Shown here: positions 7,696 through 16,075 of the stretch, piece by piece
How positions within the stretch are numbered: position 1 is the stretch's first letter
Layout: every line of letters begins with the position of its first letter
Assembly: GCA_003223455.1 (NCBI GenBank)
Contig: QHVE01000019.1
Coordinates: 3,247 to 67,246 of the forward strand
Source of the DNA: Gemmatimonadota bacterium
GTDB lineage: Bacteria; Gemmatimonadota; Gemmatimonadetes; Gemmatimonadales; Gemmatimonadaceae
Direction: 5' to 3'
DNA: 64,000 nucleotides
The notes under the pieces: generated by a model
Seen by the model: the letters and a program-made list of their open reading frames with translations, nothing else
What the model was told of the DNA's origin: nothing
Database searches by the model: none
Program-made: the position numbers and the translations under genes

Positions 7696-9405
7696 GTGAC
7701 CCAGCCACCCTCATCGACGCCCTCGCCCGCGCCACCTGCCGAGCAAGACCGGCTGCCGATGGTCGGCTGGTTCGACCCCGGCCAGCTGGTGCGCACGGCG
7801 GTCGACGTCGTCATCTCCGCGATCTTCGCCCGGAACTCCGACCGGCGGGTGCTCGATGCGCTGAGCCATCCCGCTCCCGTGCCGTGCGACTTGTCGAGCA
7901 GCCACGACGAGCTGTGGCTCGACTACGTGGCGGACACCGGCGACGGCTGGAACTCGACGTACGCCGTCGCCCATGCGCTCGCCCAGCCGACGCTCGACGT
8001 CACCGTCGACGGCGAGCGTCGAGAGACGAGGCGCGGCGACGTGCTCGTCTTCGGCGGCGACGCCGTGTATCCGGTGGCGAGTCGCGACGGATATCAGCGT
8101 CGCCTCGTCGGACCGTACCGCACGGCGCTTCCGGCATCGCCGCCGTCGCACCCGACCGTCTTCGCCGTCGCGGGGAATCACGACTGGTACGACAGCCTCG
8201 TCGCCTTCACTCGTCTCTTCTGCACGGGGGGCAAGAGAACGTTCGCCGGCTGGCGCACGCACCAGACGCGCAGCTACTTCGCCATCAAGCTCCCGCACGA
8301 ATGGTGGCTGATCGGCACCGACGTCCAGCTCGAGTCGGACATCGACGATCCGCAGCTCGAGTACTTCCGCGGCATCGCCGCGACGATGGGAGACGACGAC
8401 CGGATCATCCTCTGCACCGCCGAGCCGAACTGGATCACCGAGCAGCGCTACCGGCGGTTCGACCGCGAGATGACCGATCGGAACCTTCCGTTCCTGGAGC
8501 AGAAGGTGTTCGGCAATCGCGTCGCCGTGTTCATCGCCGGCGACCTGCACCACTATCGCCGTCACGCCGACGCCGCGGGTCGCCAGAAGATCACTGCCGG
8601 AGGTGGCGGCGCCTTCCTCTATCCGACGCACGTCGATCTCGACGAGGTGCGCGAGCTCGAGGGCGGATACACGTACCGGACGAGCTATCCCCCTCCAGAA
8701 CGATCGAAGGCGCTCTCGCGTGGGCTGCTGCGCTTCGCGCGATTCAATCCGTCGTTCGGCTGGGTGACCGCGCTGTTCTACCTGCTGTTCGCGATGGCGA
8801 TCAAGGTGGACATCGGTCATCTCGGCGCGCGCGACGTCGTGCAGGTGCTGCACCTCGTACTCGCCGGGATCCTCAACAGCCAGATCGCGCTCCTCTGGGG
8901 AATGCTCCTGCTGTTCGGATTCTACTTCTTCACCGATACCCACGACGAGAGCTTCAAGCGCTGGGGCGGCCTCACCCATGCACTGGCGCACCTCACGACT
9001 GCGTTCCTGCTCGGCTGGTTCGGCTCCTACTTCTCGGAGAGCTGGCTCGGGCTCGAGGTGAACAGCATCTCCCAGATCCTCGTGACGGGGATCGTGATCG
9101 TGCTCGGCGGCTTCCTGATCGGGCCGACGATCATGGGCCTCTACCTCTTCTGCTCGATGCACTGGTTCGGGCGCCACGCCGACGAATTCTCGGCGCTCAA
9201 GTGCGAGGACTGGAAGAGCTGGGTGCGGATGCACGTCTCGGCCACCGGCGAGCTGCGCATCTACGCGCTCGGAATCGACGCCGTGCCGCGCGAGTGGGCG
9301 GAGGCGACGCCCACGGACTTCCAGCCATCGCTTCTCGTGCCGGACGATCGGAGCGCGACTGCTCCGAAGCTGGTCGACTACGTTGAGGTGACACGCGCAC
9401 GTTGA
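7696..9405 (+). CDS. Membrane-anchored calcineurin-like metallophosphoesterase
   Basis: About 569 aa from a GTG at 7696 (an ATG at 7759 is the alternative). The metal-binding motifs are in the expected order: GDAVYP, VAGNHDWYDS and IAGDLHHYRRH, with GGGGAF following. The C-terminal 200 residues contain several hydrophobic helices (VTALFYLLFAMAIKV, IALLWGMLLLFGFYFF, ILVTGIVIVLGGFLIG) and a short cytoplasmic or periplasmic tail. It is probably a phosphodiesterase or phosphatase held at the inner membrane. No cognate partner is adjacent; it is transcribed divergently from the molybdenum hydroxylase pair. Confidence 0.8.
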   Translation: MTQPPSSTPSPAPPAEQDRLPMVGWFDPGQLVRTAVDVVISAIFARNSDRRVLDALSHPAPVPCDLSSSHDELWLDYVADTGDGWNSTYAVAHALAQPTLDVTVDGERRETRRGDVLVFGGDAVYPVASRDGYQRRLVGPYRTALPASPPSHPTVFAVAGNHDWYDSLVAFTRLFCTGGKRTFAGWRTHQTRSYFAIKLPHEWWLIGTDVQLESDIDDPQLEYFRGIAATMGDDDRIILCTAEPNWITEQRYRRFDREMTDRNLPFLEQKVFGNRVAVFIAGDLHHYRRHADAAGRQKITAGGGGAFLYPTHVDLDEVRELEGGYTYRTSYPPPERSKALSRGLLRFARFNPSFGWVTALFYLLFAMAIKVDIGHLGARDVVQVLHLVLAGILNSQIALLWGMLLLFGFYFFTDTHDESFKRWGGLTHALAHLTTAFLLGWFGSYFSESWLGLEVNSISQILVTGIVIVLGGFLIGPTIMGLYLFCSMHWFGRHADEFSALKCEDWKSWVRMHVSATGELRIYALGIDAVPREWAEATPTDFQPSLLVPDDRSATAPKLVDYVEVTRAR

Positions 9406-9498
9406 AGCGGCGAGCGGTGGAACGCGCGTCCGTCCATGCACGTAGGGCACTTCGAGTTGGCGCGACCGCGCCTTCATCTAATCCACACGACGGCGACC

Positions 9499-11274
9499 AT
9501 GAGACGCTCGTATTCGACGTTCCTCCTGTGTCTGCTCTACGTTGCGCCGCTGGCGCAGCTCGGCGCACAGGCCACGCGCCTCGACAGCCTCGACGTCTTC
9601 GTCAAGGCACAGATGGCCGAGCGCAACGTCCGCGGCCTGTCGCTCGCGATCATCAAGGATGGAAAGGTCGCCGTCGCGCGCGCCTACGGTGTCGTCGACG
9701 ACGTCTCGAAGGCGCCGGTGACGACGACGACGCTCTTCCAGGCGGGATCGATCAGCAAGCCCGTCGCCGCCCTCGGCGCGCTGCATCTCGTCGAGAAGGG
9801 CACGCTCTCGCTCGATGCCGAGGTGAACGCGAAGCTCACGAGCTGGAAGGTCCCGGAGAATCGGTTCACGACCACGGAGAAGATCACTCTTCGCCGATTG
9901 CTCTCGCACACCGCGGGGCTCACCGTGCATGGCTTCCCGGGCTACGACGTCTCGGGGCCGATCCCCACGCTGGTGCAGGTGCTCGACGGCGCGCCCCCGA
10001 CCAACACCCCGCCGATCAGGGCGGACACCACCCCGGGCGCGCTCTGGCGCTACTCGGGCGGTGGCTTCACGGTGGCGCAGCAGCTGATGATCGACGTCAC
10101 GGGCCAGCCCTTCCCACGCTACATGCAGACCGCCGTGCTCGGGCCGATCGGAATGACGAGCAGCTCGTACGAGCAGCCGCTGCCGAGCACGCGCGCGTCT
10201 CTCACCGCCACGGGCTATTACGCCGACGGCACGCCGGTGCGAGGACGGTGGCACGTGTATCCGGAGATGGCCGCGGCAGGTCTGTGGACCACGCCGACCG
10301 ACCTCGCGAAGTTCGCGATCGAGATCCAGGAGACGCTCGCGGGACGCGGGCACGGCGTCGTGTCCCAGGCCACCGCACGCCAGTACGTCACGGAGCAGAA
10401 GAACCACTACGCGCTCGGCGTCGGTGTGCAGGGGAGCGGACCGACGATGCGCTTCGGCCACAATGGCCGCGACGAGGGCTTCGACGCGCTGATGACTGCC
10501 GGCGCCGAGAGCGGCGACGGCGTGGTGGTGATGATCAACGCGAACGACAACTCCCCCATGGCCGACCGCATCCGCGACCGCGTCGCGCGTCTGTGGGGAT
10601 TCGCCGGCGTGCAAGCGAGACCCGCACCTGCCGCCACCGTCGCGGCGAGGATCGAGCCGAAGCGCCTCGCCGCGTACGCGGGGTATTACGAAGCGCAGGA
10701 GAACGACATGGTCTCGCTGGCGGCGAATCCGGATGGCTCCGGGTTGCAGATCCTCGTCGACGGACGACCGGCCGAGAATCTCCTGACGATGGACAGTGCA
10801 CGCTTCGGCTCGAGCGAGCGTCCGTTCCGCGTCGCGTTCGCGATGGATTCGAGCGGCACGATCACCGGCGTCACCTGGGCGGCCGGCGAGCCGGGCGAGC
10901 GCAGGGTGCCGCGTGTTTCTCCACTGCCCGGCGCACTACAGCCGCGGCCGGACCCCGATCAGGCGCTCGGCGCGCGGATCGTGACGGCGCTCGCCGCTCT
11001 GCGGGCTGGGGGCGCAGCGCTCGCCGGCGCGGCCGACGTGACCCCGGGCGCCAAGAATGATTTCGGCCGAGGGGGTAGCTCGGCGTTGGACGACATGGTG
11101 AGCGCGACGTACATCGGCGAGGAGAACGTGGCAGGGCGGGGCATTCGCCGTCACGGAGGCGAGGTGGCGCGCGTGCGGCTCTATCGCCTGCGGACGCAGA
11201 ATGGCGAGCGGTACCTGATGGTGCATCTCACGTCGGAGGGCGTCGTGACGGATTACGACGTGGTGGCGAGATAG
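9499..11274 (+). CDS. Secreted beta-lactamase-fold serine hydrolase (class C/AmpC-like)
   Basis: A 591-aa protein. The ATG at 9499 gives a clean signal peptide (MRRSYSTFLLCLLYVAPLAQ, cleavage near LGAQA); an upstream in-frame ATG would bury it. The serine-hydrolase motifs are SISKP (SxxK) and YSGGGF at the Tyr motif, with HNGRDEGF replacing the Lys-Thr-Gly box, as in esterase or peptidase members of the family. The C-terminal 200 residues are a separate accessory domain with an EAQENDMVSLAANPDGSGLQ stretch. Probably acts on peptides or esters in the periplasm. Same family as 22203-23948 but not closely similar. Confidence 0.85.
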   Translation: MRRSYSTFLLCLLYVAPLAQLGAQATRLDSLDVFVKAQMAERNVRGLSLAIIKDGKVAVARAYGVVDDVSKAPVTTTTLFQAGSISKPVAALGALHLVEKGTLSLDAEVNAKLTSWKVPENRFTTTEKITLRRLLSHTAGLTVHGFPGYDVSGPIPTLVQVLDGAPPTNTPPIRADTTPGALWRYSGGGFTVAQQLMIDVTGQPFPRYMQTAVLGPIGMTSSSYEQPLPSTRASLTATGYYADGTPVRGRWHVYPEMAAAGLWTTPTDLAKFAIEIQETLAGRGHGVVSQATARQYVTEQKNHYALGVGVQGSGPTMRFGHNGRDEGFDALMTAGAESGDGVVVMINANDNSPMADRIRDRVARLWGFAGVQARPAPAATVAARIEPKRLAAYAGYYEAQENDMVSLAANPDGSGLQILVDGRPAENLLTMDSARFGSSERPFRVAFAMDSSGTITGVTWAAGEPGERRVPRVSPLPGALQPRPDPDQALGARIVTALAALRAGGAALAGAADVTPGAKNDFGRGGSSALDDMVSATYIGEENVAGRGIRRHGGEVARVRLYRLRTQNGERYLMVHLTSEGVVTDYDVVAR

Positions 11275-11305
11275 CCGATCGGCTGCGCGAACCCCTGCAC
11301 GACGA

Positions 11306-11884
11306 TCAACACAGAAGGTCCGCCGTCCCGCCGCGCGAGCTCACCCAGCGCCAGCCAGCGGGCGCTCGCGCGAGCAGATGCCTCGCGAAGACGAGGACGT
11401 GCGTGTCGGGTGTCATCTCGCAGGTCTGCCAGTTCCAGTATTCCATCACGTACGCCGTGTCGCCGACGAACTCGAGCCCGAGCGAGAGCTCGACGGGAAT
11501 CGGAGACGATCCCAGCCTCGAGAGCGCCTCGAGCTGGGCGAGCGCGCGTGTCGAGTCCATGGCCCATCCGTATTTGTGGAACCAGTGGTGGGCACGCAGC
11601 CGAGCCACGCTCGGCTCGGCCCAGGCGCCATGCGGTGTCCTGCCGACGCGCACGAGCAGGCGCGACAGACTTGGGTATTCAGGCTCGAGCCTGGGGTCGG
11701 CCGCCACGCGAGCGGCACTCGCCGAGTCGTCGGCGATCAACATCTCCACCGTCGTGCCGAACGCGCCGGCGCTGTCGGCCACCGAATGTTGCGGCGCAAC
11801 CGGCTGCGGCCGCGGCTCCGGGTGCATCGCGCACGAGGACGTGAGGCCGAGCCATACGATCCACAGTGCATTCGCGCGTCTCAC
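11306..11884 (-). CDS. Putative lipoprotein of unknown function
   Basis: A 192-aa protein starting at GTG (11884), supported by GGGAGGG 6 nt upstream. MRRANALWIVWLGLTSSCAM is a short lipoprotein signal with SSC as likely lipidation site. The body has conserved-looking Trp-rich segments (AHHWFHKYGWAMDSTRAL, YVMEYWNWQTCEM), but I recognise no family. It is convergent with the hydrolase at 9499-11274. Confidence 0.6.
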   Translation of the reverse strand: MRRANALWIVWLGLTSSCAMHPEPRPQPVAPQHSVADSAGAFGTTVEMLIADDSASAARVAADPRLEPEYPSLSRLLVRVGRTPHGAWAEPSVARLRAHHWFHKYGWAMDSTRALAQLEALSRLGSSPIPVELSLGLEFVGDTAYVMEYWNWQTCEMTPDTHVLVFARHLLARAPAGWRWVSSRGGTADLLC

Positions 11885-11920
11885 GCCAACCCTCCCAATT
11901 GGACGACGAGTCTGGTCCGA

Positions 11921-13375
11921 CTACTTCGTCCACACGATGATCGCTCCACAGTTCGTCGTCGAGCTCCCGGTATATCGCGCGGGCACTGCATCACCCTCCC
12001 GATATACCTCGATTCCATAGATGCTCCTCGGCGGGATCAGATCCAGCTCTTCTAGGCTGGCCTGGGATCCGTCGATGAACACCGCGGGAACTCCGCCGCA
12101 TGACGAAAAATTGGGCGCCGGCGGCCCGGTCATCACCGCCCGGCCTCCCTGGCTGGTACTCCTCGTCACTTCCTGGATCCCCAGCAGCGTCGAGGTACCG
12201 CGCGAGGACTTCGTGGCCAACATCCGGTCCCCGCCCGAGGTCACGTGCGTGAACATGCCAGGCAGCATGACCAGCGCATCCGAGACGCGGAAGAACGGCC
12301 GCTTCGACATGTCCTCGGCGGTGAGATATCTGCCGCCGCCGTGCCCATAGCGATCGTCGAACTCGCGATGAAATGGCGAGCCATCGCCGCGCCGGGCGGT
12401 GATGCGCACGGCTTCGAGCATCGTCACGCGCTGGAGCGCCGCACGCACCTCGTACGATGCGGGTGCGTCCAGCAGGAGTGTCACATGCTCCGGGTAGTAG
12501 CCGGGCGCGGAGATCTCGAGCTGCTGCGATCCGGCCGGGACATCAGGGACCGCGAACCTGCCCCGCGCATCGGCGGACACGACGACATTCGACGTGAGCG
12601 AGCGTACGCGCGCGCCTGAAATCTGTGCTCCTTCCGCATTGACGACGGCTCCTGCCACGATTCCCCTGTCGGCGACCGTCGCAGGAATGCCGAGCACCAG
12701 CGGAAGAACGCCGGCGCGCGACACCTGCATCTCGAGAATTCCCGTATTCGAGGCGCCCGACTGCGCTTGAATCCTGAACCCGAGGCCGATCGGGACGCCG
12801 CAGTAGCGGAACGCGCCTCCTGCGTCGGTCGTCGCCGACGTCGTCGTCGTGTGTCCCGTCGCCTTCCCCGTAGTCGTGTCGACTCTCCACTCCGACCATT
12901 GCAGGACGACCGTGGCGCCGGCGATGGGACGTGCGCCAGGCACTTCCGAGACGACGCCGATCACGGCGCCGTGCGCATCGCCGCCCACACCCGACGGACA
13001 GACGCTACGCAGACGGCCGGCGACCGAGGCGGTCGCGAGCTGCACCTCGGAGCTCGCATTGTCCGTCATCTGGACCGTCGCCGTCGGCGAGGGGATCGTC
13101 AGACTGTCCAGCGTCGGATGCTCGACCGAGAGCACGTAGGTGCCGGGGGACGGCGCCTTCAGCTCGAAGCGTCCGGCGCCGTCGGTCTCGGTCGTCGTCA
13201 TCGTGCCCGGCACACCGGCCTCCATGCGCGTCGCCACGACCGTGGCGTGAACGAGCACGTGCTGGGTGACGCTGTCGAAGACGGTTCCTCTGACCATCGT
13301 CTGCGCCGACAACTCCGATGGCATCGCCGGCGGCAGCATGAGGAAAGCACCGAGCGCCCAGACGGTGAGCGACAT
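11921..13375 (-). CDS. Carboxypeptidase-regulatory-like protein with C-terminal TonB plug and no barrel
   Basis: About 484 aa when started at 13375, where MSLTVWALGAFLMLPPAMPS forms a signal ending near LSAQT. An ATG at 13450 would add 25 residues; neither has a strong ribosome site. The order is three Ig-like CarboxypepD_reg units (VRGTVFDSVTQHVLVHATVV, GAVIGVVSEVPGARPIAGAT, IVAGAVVNAEGAQISGARVR), then a plug-like segment (YLTAEDMSKRPFFRVSDAL) ending CGAIIVWTK. It has the same architecture and end as 1992-3401. The missing barrel suggests these proteins act as periplasmic or surface binding modules rather than transporters. Confidence 0.78.
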   Translation of the reverse strand: MSLTVWALGAFLMLPPAMPSELSAQTMVRGTVFDSVTQHVLVHATVVATRMEAGVPGTMTTTETDGAGRFELKAPSPGTYVLSVEHPTLDSLTIPSPTATVQMTDNASSEVQLATASVAGRLRSVCPSGVGGDAHGAVIGVVSEVPGARPIAGATVVLQWSEWRVDTTTGKATGHTTTTSATTDAGGAFRYCGVPIGLGFRIQAQSGASNTGILEMQVSRAGVLPLVLGIPATVADRGIVAGAVVNAEGAQISGARVRSLTSNVVVSADARGRFAVPDVPAGSQQLEISAPGYYPEHVTLLLDAPASYEVRAALQRVTMLEAVRITARRGDGSPFHREFDDRYGHGGGRYLTAEDMSKRPFFRVSDALVMLPGMFTHVTSGGDRMLATKSSRGTSTLLGIQEVTRSTSQGGRAVMTGPPAPNFSSCGGVPAVFIDGSQASLEELDLIPPRSIYGIEVYREGDAVPARYTGSSTTNCGAIIVWTK

Positions 13376-13573
13376 GCGAGTGGGTCTCTGCAATCGGCCC
13401 TGACGGTTGGAGGCCGGGACAATGTGCTGCCTGAACGATCGGGCGTCCATTGCTGCACCCATCGGCGCAGTACGACCAAGTACGGCTGGTCCGCCCGAAC
13501 CCCGAGGATGCAGCATTAGGTGAAATTGGCCGCCCTCCACGCACGAACACACCTACCTCATTTCGGAGGCAAC

Positions 13574-13753
13574 ATGGCAACCAACCCGCCCAAGCGACAT
13601 CGCATCGGAGCCGTCCGGGAGCGGTCGCAGGTCAAGAATCCGGTGAACGGCCACTGGACCAAGCGAGACGCCCAGACCGGCCGGTTCATCGATCAGAAAG
13701 CCGACGGCAAGCCATTCGCGGGCGTGAGAAAGGAAGCCGAGCCGCCCAAATAG
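13574..13753 (+). CDS. Small conserved basic protein
   Basis: A 59-aa protein. The ATG at 13574 is preceded by GGAGG at a 4-nt gap. The sequence contains RSQVKNPVNGHWTKRDAQTG and ends FAGVRKEAEPPK. This looks like a small, widespread uncharacterised family in proteobacteria (pattern RSQ-NP-TG-W-KRD-TGRF-D-K-DG-PFKGV-KE), recalled from memory, not searched. It is strongly basic and soluble. The gene is 40 nt upstream of the SDR gene and may share its transcript. Confidence 0.75.
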   Translation: MATNPPKRHRIGAVRERSQVKNPVNGHWTKRDAQTGRFIDQKADGKPFAGVRKEAEPPK

Positions 13754-13792
13754 CCGGAAAACGAGCCCGGCGGGTCGCGCTATCTTTCCGGG

Positions 13793-15361
13793 ATGTCCAT
13801 CCCACGATACACACCCATCGAGGAGCACGACCTCGACACCCTGCGCGACGAGATCCGGTCGGCGACCGAGCTCCTGGAGCGCATCGTCGCCGACCGCGGT
13901 CTGCTCGCCTCCATTCCGAAGGAGGAGCGCGACCGCCTGCGCGACGCCGTCGCTCTCGTCTACCATCCCGACGCCAGGGCGCGCCGGACGATGGTCAAGG
14001 CGACCATCCGTCAGCGCAAGGCGGCCGCCGTCCGCAAAGAGGAAGAGGTGCTCGAGGAGCGGGGCATTCGCTCGCTGCGCCGGCAGTCGGTGTTCAATAC
14101 GCCGAACATCTTCCCGCCCGAACGGTTCGAGCAGGCCGACGTCGACGATCCCGACTTCCGCGAGACGGTGGAAGAGCGGCACTGCTACGTCTGCAAGGAG
14201 CAGTACTCGACGCTTCATCACTTCTACGACCAGCTCTGCCCGGCCTGCGGCGACTTCAACTTCGCGAAGCGTACGGAGCTCGCCGACCTGACCGGCCGCA
14301 CCGCGCTTCTCACCGGCGGCCGCGTGAAGATCGGCTACCAGGCCGGCCTCAAGCTCCTCCGCGCCGGCGCGCGTCTGATCGTCACGACGCGCTTCCCGCG
14401 CGACTCGGCCGCACGCTACTCGCGCGAGCCCGACTTCGAGCAGTGGGCCCACCGCCTCGAGATCTTCGGGCTCGATCTGCGGCACACGCCGAGCGTCGAC
14501 GCGTTCTGCCACGAGCTCCTCGCGTCGCACGACCGGCTCGACTTCATCGTCAACAACGCCTGTCAGACCGTGCGGCGTCCGCCCGCGTTCTACGAGCACA
14601 TGATGGAAGGCGAGCGCGCGAGCGTGCACTCGCTCCCCGAGCCCGCGCGCCGACTGCTCGGCCGCTACGAGGGGCTCCGCGGCGAGAGCTTCGTCGGCGG
14701 CACGAACGCCGGCGCGCTCACCGCCGGCACGCCGTCAGCCAGCTCGGAGACGATGGGCCTCGTGCATGCCGCAGCGCTGTCGCAGGTGGCGCTGCTCGCC
14801 GAGGACGACGTCGAGCCGCATCTCTTCCCGCAGGGACACCTCGATCAGGATCTGCAGCAGGTCGATCTGCGCGAGCGCAACTCCTGGCGCATGCTGCTGT
14901 CCGATGTGCCGACCGTCGAGCTGCTCGAGGTGCAGCTCGTCAACGCGATCGCGCCCTTCCTCCTCAACGCGCGGCTCAAGCCCCTCATGCTGCGCACCCC
15001 CGAGCGCGACAAGCACATCGTCAACGTCTCGGCGATGGAGGGACAGTTCTACCGCAACCAGAAGACGACGCGCCATCCGCACACCAACATGGCCAAGGCC
15101 GCGCTCAACATGTTGACGCGCACCTCGGCCACCGAGTGCTTCCACCAGGGTATTCACATGAACAGCGTGGACACCGGGTGGGTGACCGACGAGGATCCGG
15201 CGGAGCTCGCGGCGCGGAAGACGAAGGAGCACCGATTCCACCCCCCGCTGGACATCGTGGACGGGGCGGCGCGGATCGTGGATCCCATCATGAGCGGGAT
15301 CAACACGGGAGAGCACGTGTGGGGGAAGTTCTTGAAGGACTACAGGGAGACCGACTGGTAG
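13793..15361 (+). CDS. SDR-family oxidoreductase with N-terminal zinc ribbon
   Basis: A 522-aa protein, about twice the usual SDR length. Residues 1-125 are helical and charged. Residues 131-152 form a probable zinc ribbon (C131, C134, C149, C152). From about 168 comes a Rossmann fold with TGRTALLTGGRVKIGYQ (variant TGxxxGxG) and the NNACQT motif. The usual catalytic YxxxK is HTNMAK here, so Thr431 stands in the Tyr position ahead of Lys435, while VSAMEGQFY supplies a Ser and a Tyr nearby. An insertion of about 100 residues separates the NNA motif from the active-site region. Substrate unknown; catalysis may differ from classical SDRs. Confidence 0.8.
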   Translation: MSIPRYTPIEEHDLDTLRDEIRSATELLERIVADRGLLASIPKEERDRLRDAVALVYHPDARARRTMVKATIRQRKAAAVRKEEEVLEERGIRSLRRQSVFNTPNIFPPERFEQADVDDPDFRETVEERHCYVCKEQYSTLHHFYDQLCPACGDFNFAKRTELADLTGRTALLTGGRVKIGYQAGLKLLRAGARLIVTTRFPRDSAARYSREPDFEQWAHRLEIFGLDLRHTPSVDAFCHELLASHDRLDFIVNNACQTVRRPPAFYEHMMEGERASVHSLPEPARRLLGRYEGLRGESFVGGTNAGALTAGTPSASSETMGLVHAAALSQVALLAEDDVEPHLFPQGHLDQDLQQVDLRERNSWRMLLSDVPTVELLEVQLVNAIAPFLLNARLKPLMLRTPERDKHIVNVSAMEGQFYRNQKTTRHPHTNMAKAALNMLTRTSATECFHQGIHMNSVDTGWVTDEDPAELAARKTKEHRFHPPLDIVDGAARIVDPIMSGINTGEHVWGKFLKDYRETDW

Positions 15362-15514
15362 GAGCGCCGTCGGAGCGGGGGCTTCCGTCACGCCGAGTGG
15401 CCACATCGGGACGCATGAGGTCATTCAGCACCGAGACCGCACGGGAAGTGACTAGCGCAGCATCCGTCGTTGAGCGCGTCGACATCGCCACACACCAGAC
15501 CGGGAGAGGCACAT

Positions 15515-16042
15515 ATGACGAAGCTCACGAGGAACGCTCTTCTGCTCGCGTCGATCGGCCTCGCGGCCGGCACGTCGGTCGCGCTCGCGCAGGGGACCGG
15601 CAAAGTGCTCGACGCCTGTACCTTGCTCAGTGGGCCGGAAGTCCGAACCGTCTCCAAGCGGTCCGATCTCGCCACCGGGACGCCGCGAACGCACCAGATC
15701 TCCACGGCGAGCTACTCGAGCTGCATCCTCGCCGGTACGATCGACATCGGCATCACCCTGAACACGAACACGAATGACTACTACGCCAGGATGCGCGACA
15801 CCTACCTGAAGGCGCCACCCAGCTCCGGCTTCCGAGTCGAGAAGCAAGGCGGGCTCGGCGACGACGCGTACGTGCTGTTCGCGCCGCCCGGCACACACGT
15901 CAGGCTCGAGATGCTCGTCGGAGCGCGGCGGGTCAGCCTGAACGTCGCGAAGACCACCGACACGCAGCAGGCGGTGCCGGAAGCGGAAGCGAAACGCATC
16001 GCGCTCGCTGTCGCGTCGGCGCTGGTGCCAAAGCTGCGCTGA
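15515..16042 (+). CDS. Secreted protein with DACTLLSGPEV signature
   Basis: A 175-aa protein. The ATG at 15515 has AGAGG 6 nt upstream. A signal peptide (MTKLTRNALLLASIGLAAGT, cleavage near ALAQG) is followed by DACTLLSGPEVRTV and, later, GDDAYVLFAPPGTHVRLEML. These match the spacing of the CxLL...Cys...GD(D/E)AY pattern in the protein at 1-559, so it is probably a soluble member of the same loose family. It faces the related lipoprotein 16076-17182 tail to tail, 33 nt apart, but lacks the GTTACC promoter element. Function unknown. Confidence 0.75.
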   Translation: MTKLTRNALLLASIGLAAGTSVALAQGTGKVLDACTLLSGPEVRTVSKRSDLATGTPRTHQISTASYSSCILAGTIDIGITLNTNTNDYYARMRDTYLKAPPSSGFRVEKQGGLGDDAYVLFAPPGTHVRLEMLVGARRVSLNVAKTTDTQQAVPEAEAKRIALAVASALVPKLR

Positions 16043-16075
16043 CGGCCCGCGAGCACGACGGAGACGGGTTCCACA

